From Pocillopora verrucosa (Eukaryota; Cnidaria; Anthozoa; Scleractinia; Pocilloporidae), in assembly GCF_036669915.1 (NCBI RefSeq), contig NC_089314.1:23629799-23693798 (forward strand): DNA of 64,000 bases. The letters run 5' to 3'. This document shows positions 54,819 through 64,000 of this stretch, piece after piece (position 1 is the stretch's first letter; the number at the start of each line of letters is the position of its first letter). The notes beneath the pieces were generated by a model, which saw nothing but the letters and a program-made list of their open reading frames with translations, was not told where the DNA came from and ran no database searches. The position numbers and the translations under genes were made by a program.

Positions 54819-57505
54819 TAACATGCATCGATGATTTGAAAGTCTTGGAAAACTAGGTGGAGTATAGGATCGAAGGGAGGTCCACAGATACCGACAGGTG
54901 TCTTCTCGTTCGTTCAGAAAGACCTACCAAAACACCTCTCTTGAAAAGAATGGGAAAATTAAAAATTTCCGCGATTATTTCCAATAGCAATTGATTGATT
55001 TAAGAGACGAAACGTTTCTCCTTTTCTAAAAGATTGGTTTTCTCAGACAGAAATGCCACTACCCTACTTACCCTATTTCATCCTTCATAAAAACTTACAC
55101 AACTTTTGTTTTTGTACGAAGAGTATCTTGAACTTGGGTTACCTATGGTCTTCCAAAGGTGGGTGCGGAGCTGTAAGTGTAATTTGAAAGTTAAAAACCA
55201 TCTTTATCACACCTATAAGTTCATATGAGGTTAAAAGTTTTTTTTTCACTTATTTAAAATATCACCTCTAAATAATTACATTATACACCTTAGGTGATTC
55301 ATTAGCAGTAATGTTATTTAAAAAATTCTTATTATTTGTTACAAAACCTCTCATAAGGCTTTTAAACTTGGATTACACTGCCATGCCTATGGTGACTTGG
55401 AAAGTAAACGAAAAGGTAGTTCTTTCTATGACCTAAGTTCAGCTAGTGACAAAAAAATACCTTGAAGGTAAGACTTATTTTATAATACTACTTACTATAA
55501 AAATTAGCATTTAAAAGCAACAATGTTTTGACCGCTCAACAGTCATTTTCAAGTTGAAGGATAACATATTTATCATACACTTAAATAATCAATTGTAAAA
55601 ATGCTAATGAGATACTAAAACACTCAACAAATTTAAATAGAACTTACTTTAACCTTAACCCATTAAATAGCAGTGGCTAATTAGAAACAAAAATTCCATA
55701 AGGAGCCAGTGAGAATTCAGAGTAAAAACAAATAAATTACCTGGTGCACAGAAAAATGCACAAGTAACCAATGATCACAACTGTTTGATTGATGGAGAGA
55801 CTAGTACAGCAAAGTGATGCAAAACTGACCCAATCTGTGATTACTTTCCTTGTTCAATCAAAAATTGCTCTAATACTAATGACTTAAGTAAAAGGGATGA
55901 GAGAAGAAGTCAGTGTTTAAAACACATTTGAACCTAGCTGAGCCTTGGGAAAATTTGTCTTTTTATAGCTCCCAGGGAGCCCATACATTACCGTGCAACT
56001 CTGGTAATGATGCTGGATCTGGTTTTGGGTAACGCACTGGTACAGCTGTGGCATTGTATTCCTTAAGCCTACCCATCAAATTATTCACCATCTCTGGATA
56101 TACCTTTGACAGTTCATTTCTTTCTTCTGGATCCTCTCTTATATTGAAAAGAAAGGTACTGTTTATATTATCAAAATAATTTGGTGCATACTCGATGGGA
56201 TAAGAACTCTCTGCTGGTGGAAGCCAACTTCCATTCCCTGGACATCCTGTTAAAAGCTTCCAATCACCAACTCGTATGGCAGCTTGTCGACAGTGTTTAT
56301 ATGGCTCAAAGTGAGAGTCCCAGTGAGCATCAATGGGGTCGATATTGTGCAAGATTTCCTTCCTTGGTGAAGGTTCTCCATTACTCAATGTTTCCCACAC
56401 ATTGTAACCGTCTAGAGGTAGATCCTCAACAGAACCTCCTGATAGATGGACAATTGTTGGAAACCAGTCAGTGACATGGATCAGTTCTGAATTTATCTGT
56501 CCAGGTTTTGCTAACAGTTTGCTGTGCACAAGACCTATACCCCTCATCCCGCCCTCCCATAGCGACCCTTTCCATCCTCGCAGAGGATAGTTGTTACCGG
56601 CTGCATATATCTGTCCACCATTGTCTGTACTGAAGAAAAGGACGGTGTCATCCCACAAGCCATGTTTCTGTAGGGCCACTGTTATGTTGCCAATCCCTTC
56701 ATCCATACAGGTAACCATGCCTGCATAGGTGCGGCGAGCAGGGTTTTTTATATCTTTGTATATCTCTGTGTACTGTTCAGGTACCTGTAAGGGTGAGTGA
56801 ACAGCTTGATATGCGACGAAAAGGAACAAAGGTGTTTCTGGATCGTGAGAAGAAATTATCTCAACTGCTTCATTTGTGAACAGGAATGTTGAATAGTTCC
56901 CGGCGACATCAGCAGCAACTTCTTCATTTCTCCGCATGTCGTACCCGTTCAGACCACCGTATCCTTTTGATGGATATCCAAGGCCATTTTTATGAGTATA
57001 GTAATCTTCTCCACCTGTCAAGTAACCGAAAAAAGAATCGAAACCTCTATGAGTTGGAATGAACTCTCTCTTGTAGAATCCAATATGCCATTTTCCGATC
57101 ATGTGTGTACGGTAGCCACTCTCTTTCAGCTTACTCGCGATCGTAGTGTCATTTTTAGGCAATGCATTCGCCTGAGAAGGCCAGATTATTCCGTGTTGTA
57201 GGCCAGTGTGAATCTGATACCTGCCGGAAAAGAGCTGACTTCGAGTTGGAGTACAAATTGGTTACACGTAATAGTTCTCCAAGCGCACTCCATTGGCTGC
57301 CAAACTGTCGAGAAAGGGAGTTTTTATGCGTGGATTGTGGTAACCGATATCATTAAAGCCATAATCATCGGCCAGAATGAACACTATGTGCGGTGGTTTT
57401 CCAGAAGCAATTTGCAAGCCAAACAGGAAAACTAATATCACGAGACCCTCCTCCATTTTGGATGGTTACATGAAGTATGTTGTGTAACAATCTTCAATTA
57501 TCTTT
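54819..57505. repeat. Segmental tandem duplication, unit 2
   Basis: It begins 'acatgcatcgatgatttgaa', matching 51330 onward, and runs through the arylsulfatase pseudogene to 'tgtaacaatcttcaattatc' (57482-57503). Coding parts are offset by exactly 3648 bp (stop codons 52315 and 55963; starts 53808 and 57456), so there are no indels in the coding region. Confidence 0.85.
55963..57456 (-). pseudogene. Arylsulfatase B-like sulfatase, duplicate with one nonsense codon
   Basis: The 498-codon frame is the same as in the intact copy with no indel, but codon 65 is TAA (plus-strand 'ggttacacg' at about 57262 against 'ggttgcacg' in copy 1, so CAA became TAA). The stop falls just before the catalytic CTPTRSQ segment. 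The N-terminal 64 residues and the downstream 399 residues from a Met after the active site are otherwise open. Only a handful of amino-acid differences are seen (for example GYRTHM for GYSTHM, PTHRGF for PTQRGF, LMGRL for LMRRL). Any protein started downstream would lack the formylglycine site and signal peptide. An intact allele elsewhere in the population, or a sequencing error, remains possible. Confidence 0.85.
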
Positions 57506-57536
57506 TTCCTGGTGCATGTCGGTAGACACTATAAAC
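57457..57536. promoter_or_regulatory. 80-bp head-to-head spacer (candidate bidirectional promoter)
   Basis: The start codons of the arylsulfatase duplicate (minus) and of the coiled-coil gene (plus) are only 80 bp apart, and both 5' UTRs must overlap this stretch or the neighbouring genes. Part of it (57475-57505) was copied to 54785-54818 by the duplication. No TATA box is visible. Confidence 0.45.
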
Positions 57537-60500
57537 ATGGCGACCGCGGAAGGATTCAGGACACATCGTACAACTCGAAGCGATTCTCAAAAGAATGGGC
57601 AAACCACGCTTTCCAGAGGATGGGGTAAGCAAGCAGCTCAGAGACTCGACACGAAGGACCAGTTCAAGAACGACCCCCTTCTTAAAACTTTGGAAGGAAA
57701 AATTGCCGTCAATTTTGGTGATTATAAACCATGGCAACGCACTACTCAGTCAAGATTTCAGAACGTAGGACAGACCAGGAGAAAAAGTGCCAGTCGTCCT
57801 TTGTCAGGGCAGACTGTGGTATCTCTTGGAAGTGCTCCTGGATTTTCTCGAGAAAAAACAATAAAAATAGGACCACGGCCATTTAGTGCAGCTACGAGTA
57901 CGGCTTGTTCCACGGTTTGCAATCACCCATGGACGAAAAAACCCCCAGTTGTTGACGATGCTGAGGAGAAGAAGAAGGAAAATGTGTTGTCTATATTAAA
58001 GGTATTTCCTGATAGGTGCAATGACCTGGTTATAAAATGTACTAAGCTTGAACATCACTCTAGGGCTAAGAGTGACAGTTTCAGTGCATGTAAAGTTGAT
58101 GCTTAGCTGTAAGAAAGTCAAACAACAACAACAACAAAAACAACAGCAAAAACCACAACAAAAACAACAACAACAACAAAGTTAAGAACATTTGATCATT
58201 ATCATCAACATATTTCCATAAAGACTAGGTGAAGGTAGGACAGGAAACAAGTTTGCACTTGTTTTGCTCTAGTAGTTATTATTATAGCACAATTTACTAT
58301 TAATTCAACAACATCAATAAAATAAAAAGAAATTTCATCCTCTTTGCATATTTCCACACAGGGTGAAAAAGAGTGGGGTAGAACACAGGAGTCTTAGTTT
58401 TTTTTTTTTTGAGATTTTTCGCTAGTTACAGTATCTCCCTTTGTTTGCCCTTATTTCTCTTACACTCTGTTTTCCATCATGTTTATATCCTCAAATTTAT
58501 TGACTCAACTCAAATAATTCCAGAGCAAACAGATTGCAAGAAAGACAAATAAATATATAAAGATAAAGACTTCATGTATAATAATATTTATTTCTCAATG
58601 GTGTGTGGTTTAGTAAAGGTAATCTAGATCTAAAGTGTGATTCTTATGTTGTGCTTTGAGAGACACACAGTCTTTCTTTATTCACAAATATTAGATTTAA
58701 TGGTACTTGCAAACTTTCAAACAAACTTTACAGATTACAGTAGGCAGGTTAAAGACATACCTCTGGCTAATATCTCAGGGAAAGGTTACTAAAGAGTGCA
58801 CTATTCTTTCTCCAGATTCAAATTAAAACAAGACAGAAATCAATAGCTGAGTATGAAAACAGAAAGAAAGACCTGTATCTTTTGAGGATTTTGATATTTT
58901 GTTTTGGTAAAACCTTATTTGTTAGTATCATCTGTCTCTCTGAGTATCTTGTGTGCCCTTATTTTGGAGGGGTATATATATCTTCATATGCAAGTAACAA
59001 GCAGTGGTGGAGTCTTGTCACTGGAGAGAACCAATCCTTTACGCCCTGACATGCATATTCTCCATATTTTTCTCTTTTTTTCTGAGGTGCTTACATAGAA
59101 ATTTGGTTTGTATATAAAAGTAATGAGCTTATTTGGTTGGTGATCATTTCCTTTCTTTTTGTGACTGTAATTTGGGACTCAAAGGTCAATATTGTAAGGA
59201 GAAATTAAATGCTAGTCACTCTCAGGGATCAAAGAGTTGAACATTACTGCAGGTATATGAACACCAGGGGTATGACGGGGAAACATGGTGGCCTTTCTGT
59301 TGATCTGCTTAACTCCAGATTGAAAGGTACTGGTCTAAGTCCCAGCTGAAGTAACTATCTTGTGCTCTTGTGTAAGACCCCCTTTCTTGTATTGTATGAA
59401 TATGTGAGTGACCTCCTTAACTGTTTTACCAGACTTATTGAAAACATGAAGATCACTGATGAGATTGAATCGTCAGAGAACAGGATTGTGAGTTAAACTG
59501 CAACTGTATCTTCTTACATTCTTGTTTTGCTACTTTTGTCATTACTCCTGATAGTATAGACAATCATTTTTGCCCATCAAAAGGTTTAATCTCAACCAGA
59601 GCTTTTAATGTATAACCTACTGTTATTTAATTTTTTTAGCATGGAGATGTGAAGTCTTTACTTAGGAAATATGAAAGATTCAGGGTAAGTTACATTTACC
59701 AGAAATTTGATTTGAAATGTTTCAGTCTGAGGCTTTGGCTAGGAAGATTGTATGTAAAAGCCAGTTGATAGTAATCTTTACCATATAACATGTTGTATTT
59801 AATGCTAGTATAACTATTGGCTTAACATTTGAACTTCCATGAGTGACCAAGATCACTGGGACAAAATGTCTCTCTATCAAGCAGACAAGTAATGAGAATA
59901 AAGAAAAATATCAATTATAGGATTATTACAGTAGTTGAACCAATACCCAATTCTCCAAACCAACATTACAAGAATTGTATGGTGGACACTAAGGAGAATT
60001 ACTCATGATCAAGATCTTGGAGATGAAAAAGTGAAGGAGTATCTGGAAAGCATGATATATTAAATGTAAAATTTACCCAACAAAGTATTTTATAACATAC
60101 CTAGTAAATTTGTTTAATCAAATTCAATTGTGTGAGTGTGCTTCACATTCCTAAAAAAAAATTTTCCATTAGGTTGAAAATGTTATAAAACAATTGGTTC
60201 ATACACCAGCTGTGTGTTCATCGAGATATGAAGCACACAGGAAGTTTGGAGAGCACGAAAGATGCATAAGAGTTGCTCGAGGCGTAGCTGAGAGCAACTC
60301 TAGCTTCTTGAGTGCTCTCCAAACTTCCCAAGTTTGGAGAGGCATGCTGATGTATGAACCAATTGTTAATTTAACAGCAATATTAACATACTTACTTCTG
60401 TTTGCTTGGGTTGTTCTATAGTTATGGAACAAGTCTTTTCCTTTTTTTCAGCATTTGATTTGTAATTGAATGATTAAGGTATCATTTCTTTGACAGGGTG

Positions 60501-63277
60501 CCATGTCAACATTAAATAAGAAATTTGATAAAAACCTTGTTATAACAAAGAAGAAACTGGAAGAAACAAAAGAATTAGTCGACAAAGAAGTAGCAGGTAC
60601 ATTAAGTAAAACTATTACTTTCTCTACCTCAATGGTCTATGAAACATTTCTGTTGTGAGTGTGAAACTATTCTTGAGAACTATAAGCTATTGTTGTCAAT
60701 TAGTGAAGTTTGTTCACCAAAAAGTTAGCCTCTAAAACTTTTTTCCTGAACTTCACAATTTACCTCGAGGGTGAAGTCATTCTATGGACAGCACTACTGT
60801 ATTCATCTCCCTAAGTGAGTTTCATTGTTTACTTTCATTTATTTATCATTTACCTGATTAGAGTTAGAGCACCAACTGAATGTAATGGACAAAAAGTTGC
60901 TAAAAAAGAGGGAAGAAATGAACATACTGTTAAACTATAAGGTAAGTTGAAAATATGAGGGAGTGAGGCACTGCAACAGAGTGTAAGAGAAAGACTGAAT
61001 GGTATTTCATACATGGAGGGTGTACCAGAGACCACAGGGTTTTGAATTGTGTTAAAAATTGAGGTGGCTGAAAGATGTTTTATTACAAGAAAATCAAGGG
61101 TAGAGAGCTTTCTAAATTTTCCAATCATGGTTACTTAGTGAACAAGGTAGACTAAACTTATGAGAGTAAAAGGGAAGGGGGTGGGGTGGAGAGAATGAAA
61201 GAGATTCCTCCCAATGTGAAGTTGTTGTCTTAATTGTTGAGGGTTCAAATTCATGGATGTCTTCCTGATGGGAGTGCACAGCACCAGGGGATTTAACTAC
61301 ACTCTAGCACACAATGTTTTTGATATGTTGGTTTGAAGTCCTTGTCAGGGTCACCTTTACCTTGACAATCACACTACCCTATCAAATCCCCATATTGTTA
61401 AACCTAGTATTGTGAAATGTTATGAAAATTGAAATCTTGGTTATGCTTTTTATTTGTTGTTTTCTTTGTGTATCTTATGTTAGGATAAAGAGTATCCTGC
61501 AAAGGCACTCCAAATAGCCAAACTGAAAAGACAAAGGGAAATTTTAGAGTCAACATTTAAGGTTAGCATTGGTTCCTTACGAGACCTTCGACATCTTGTT
61601 ATACTTTATTATATGATATCAGAAGTAATAATTTTTACAAAATGTGTACCCAGAGAATTAGAGCCACTCATTGTAGTTAGGCCATTGAATTACTGGCTCA
61701 TTTGACAAACATCTTCTAAACTGCTAGTAGGATTTGAAGGTAGACTTAATGGTTTTGTGCTATGATGGAGTGAGGTGTTAAATTTGAATCCTGGTTACTG
61801 AAAAGAATGATGTTTCTAGTTAGTAATACAATCATTCTCAAAAAGAGAGAAATTCTGATGTATTAAGTGCTGGTAAAAATAATTATTTTAAATAGATTTA
61901 TGGACTACAGTGACATTCACTTTGAGTTTGAAATGTTTTTTTTTCTCATGACTTTTTTCTTGATTTCATTTTACTAGGAGGAACTAGAAGAATTACAAGT
62001 TGTGGTTGATGCAGAGAGAGATAAATTCAGTCAACATAGAATAACTGTCCAACAAGAAATAACGACACGAGTAACAGAGGTACATTTATACAAGAAATTC
62101 ACTGTTCAGCATTACTGGCTAAGTATCAAGGAGACTGGTGGTGAGGATTCTCTGGGGGGTGGTGGAGTAGGTTAAGAGTAGGTGACAACAGAAAAAACTG
62201 ACTGTAGAAGTTTTGTAAAGAGTTGCCTCTTGTTGCATGGTGTTTGTAGGGTATCATAGTTTTATTTTATTGTTTTATTGTGCTTTTGTTTTTTTTTTCA
62301 ATCATGATTTTTGTTTTTGTATATTTTTCAAGCCAATGGCAAATTAAGGCTTAAGGAGCAATTGATTGGTCATGAAAGACCTTGACAATATGTGTCTGCA
62401 AAGTGAAAATAGTTGATTGTCAGACTTTTGCATATGAAAAAAGCATATGAGCCCTGTAACAGTCTTTAATATGCTCTTTCATGTTAGGATACAATAAATG
62501 CTATGGGAGATGAGATTAAAGAAATGGCTTTACAAAATATGATCATGAAAAAGGTAACTTACTTATGGCTGTTCTTGTTTGATTTTTACTGAATTGAATT
62601 AAAATGCTTCCATTTATGTTGATTTTGTGTTCTTCATCTTATAGGAAGTTGAAATGCATAAAGATGAGCTAAAATCCCTGGAAATGAACAATGCAAAGTT
62701 GGAAGCTGAAATTAGGTAGGAAACCTATCCCACATGACCCTTAGCCTGTTCTGGTGATAATGTGTTGAAAGTGAGCTGGACATCTTGCAATTTTATTTTG
62801 CTGACGGAATTTCATGTATTTGCTATCCCAACAGGAAACTCTTAGATAGTGAAGCCTTAGACACACAAGCTGAGATATTCCCAGAAGTGTTTGGAAAACG
62901 AGAGAAGTTAGTAATTTCTGTGAAATATCTTTTGTTAACCCTTTATTCTGTTCAGGAGCTTTCAATCATTTAAAATTGAAGGCAGTTTTATACCCAAATG
63001 GCTTGGTCTAAAAGACTTTTATATTAGGCATAATAACAATGATTATGAGAATAATGATGATGATGATGATCATAATGACAATAACAAATATGAAGGTGCC
63101 ATCCAAAGTCTAAGTGGTTCTAACTAACTTCCTTTAATTGATATTTTTATTTTGTCTCTTTGACCATACCCATGGGTGCTGTTGTAAAGTAATGATTTAT
63201 TTTCATTTTTCTCCAGGTGCACACCAGATATGGAGCTTCATCTTGATATACCAACCCATGACTGGCTTCCAATATGA
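57537..63277 (+). CDS. Coiled-coil protein, C20orf96-like (DUF4618) candidate
   Basis: Eleven exons join in frame to 402 residues: 57537-58015, 59433-59487, 59640-59684, 60497-60596, 60862-60941, 61484-61561, 61978-62079, 62488-62553, 62645-62715, 62835-62906, 63217-63277. The first exon encodes a basic, low-complexity region; the rest is an almost continuous coiled coil (LVITKKKLEETKELVDKEVA; NILLNYKDKEYPAKALQIAK; RDKFSQHRITVQQEITTRV), ending in PDMELHLDIPTHDWLPI. The YKDKEYP block and the 'IPxxxWLPI' end recall the C20orf96/DUF4618 family, which is poorly characterised and associated with ciliated cells; this assignment is from memory and tentative. The ATG at 57537 was chosen for context (aacATGG) over an in-frame ATG at 57477 that lies within the shared spacer. 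The donor at 58015 is set by frame. Confidence 0.75.
58123..58180. repeat. (CAA)n microsatellite
   Basis: Interrupted CAA repeats in the first intron of the coiled-coil gene. Confidence 0.85.
59035..59240 (+). repeat. Dispersed MITE-like repeat, 'gcatattctcca' family
   Basis: It starts 'cctttacgccctgacatgca' and ends 'cactctcagggatcaaagag'. It is the same order as 11361-11555, in an intron of the coiled-coil gene. Confidence 0.6.
59825..60035 (+). repeat. Dispersed MITE-like repeat, 'agtgaccaag' family
   Basis: Third copy of the family at 14123 and 16886; it contains 'catgagtgaccaagatcact', 'gagaataaagaaaaatatca' and 'agaattgtatggtggacact'. Confidence 0.65.
60165..60375. mobile_element. Foldback MITE, copy 2
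   Basis: Same core as 12138-12345 ('aggaagtttggagagcacga' and 'gagtgctctccaaacttccc'). Its left flank 'ccattaggttgaaaatg' appears inverted at the right end of copy 1, showing the element is a near-perfect palindrome with longer arms than either copy alone reveals. It lies in an intron of the coiled-coil gene. Confidence 0.75.
63046..63080. repeat. (GAT)n microsatellite
   Basis: Interrupted GAT/AAT repeats in the last intron of the coiled-coil gene. Confidence 0.75.
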
Positions 63278-63899
63278 CATCTCTTAGAGATTACTTTCTC
63301 CACAGATGAATCAGAATCTGATTTTAATGTTTGTGTCTTCAGTATGACAAATGTGAAAAGAAAGTTTAAACATTCAGTACAAAGTAACTTTTACTTTTTT
63401 GTTGTAAACATGTTCACAACTTGACCCCTCCACTTTTGTTGCTGCAAAACCCTTTGCTACTCATCAAACTTTCAATGCAATGCTTTACATCAGATTTCTT
63501 TTAGTTTTCCTCTGGTATTTTGGCATGTTTCTTCTCACCATTTTACTGAATTACTCTCAAGAATAGAGATGTGTTATGTATTTAAAAGGAAACTTCAAGC
63601 AAAGCTGATGTTAAGATTTTGTGCTAATGAAAACTGTTGAATTATCTGCAAAAAATAGAAGTGATCATTTTCTAAATTAACTGAACAAGAGGTGTCCATT
63701 GTGATACATTAATGTATTTTCCCTTCATATTTTAAGTTTTTTATGACTGCGTGTAAGAAATTTACTAAGTGTATATAAACTGATATGAGAATCTTGATTG
63801 TCAAATTTTGATTTTGGAAACTCAAAATTTTATTTTAATGTGGAATATAGGTAATGGAAAAAATGAAGGTAATGAAAACTTGAAGTAATTCTTAGCGAA
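63278..63899. other. 3' flank of the coiled-coil gene and upstream of the next gene
   Basis: AT-rich, with no other open frame of note. No canonical AATAAA was found close to the stop. Confidence 0.35.
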
Positions 63900-64000
63900 A
63901 TGGCGGTGGTGTTTGGAAAATGGTCGAATGCCCGTGCATCTCTGGAAAAACTGCGTGATAAAGCGCACGGGGAAGGCAAGGGGCCTAAAACTGTTGCATA
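63900..64000 (+). CDS. Start of an unidentified gene, cut by window edge
   Basis: An ATG in a good initiation context (cgaaATGG) opens a frame of 33 codons to the window edge, beginning MAVVFGKWSNARASLEKLRD. The local base composition turns GC-richer than the preceding 600 bp, as at other first exons here. The family is not recognised. Confidence 0.5.
   Translation, partial: MAVVFGKWSNARASLEKLRDKAHGEGKGPKTVA

Overview
This 64 kb window looks like nuclear DNA of an anthozoan cnidarian, most likely a stony coral. Its genes are AT-rich and intron-dense, with GT-AG introns and animal cell-biology functions. The repeats include Penelope-like retroelement remnants carrying minimal hammerhead ribozymes, many small foldback elements (MITE-like, meaning short non-coding transposons with inverted ends) and tRNA-like relics. 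The species cannot be fixed by eye, and nothing bacterial or organellar is evident.

Layout: (1) 1-9.4 kb holds one large, almost intronless gene for a tetratricopeptide-repeat protein with a C-terminal CHAT protease domain. A Penelope-derived foldback of about 1 kb lies upstream and a 140 bp foldback lies just downstream, probably inside a last intron. (2) 9.4-19.0 kb, minus strand: a complete 14-exon VPS4, the ESCRT-III disassembly AAA ATPase. (3) 19.0-22.2 kb: a spacer with a 1.3 kb terminal-inverted-repeat element. (4) 22.2-35.4 kb, plus strand: LRRCC1, a centrosomal/centriolar leucine-rich-repeat and coiled-coil protein. (5) 37.4-51.2 kb, minus strand: ATP2C1/SPCA, the Golgi Ca2+/Mn2+ P-type ATPase, convergent with LRRCC1. 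(6) 51.3-57.5 kb: a tandem segmental duplication carrying two single-exon arylsulfatase B-like genes. The first is intact; the second is about 98% identical but has one nonsense codon just before the catalytic cysteine motif. (7) 57.5-63.3 kb, plus strand: an 11-exon coiled-coil protein resembling the C20orf96 family, starting 80 bp from the arylsulfatase pseudogene in a head-to-head arrangement. (8) A new gene appears to start at 63.9 kb and leaves the window.

The genes are not an operon-like system. VPS4, LRRCC1, SPCA and the sulfatase are ordinary housekeeping or lineage genes that happen to be neighbours. The most unusual material is the TPR-CHAT gene with its ribozyme-bearing foldbacks, the transposon with palindromic tandem repeats at its ends, and the fresh arylsulfatase duplication with one copy killed by a single base change. 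Exon boundaries were placed by eye from splice signals and reading frame and are unverified.
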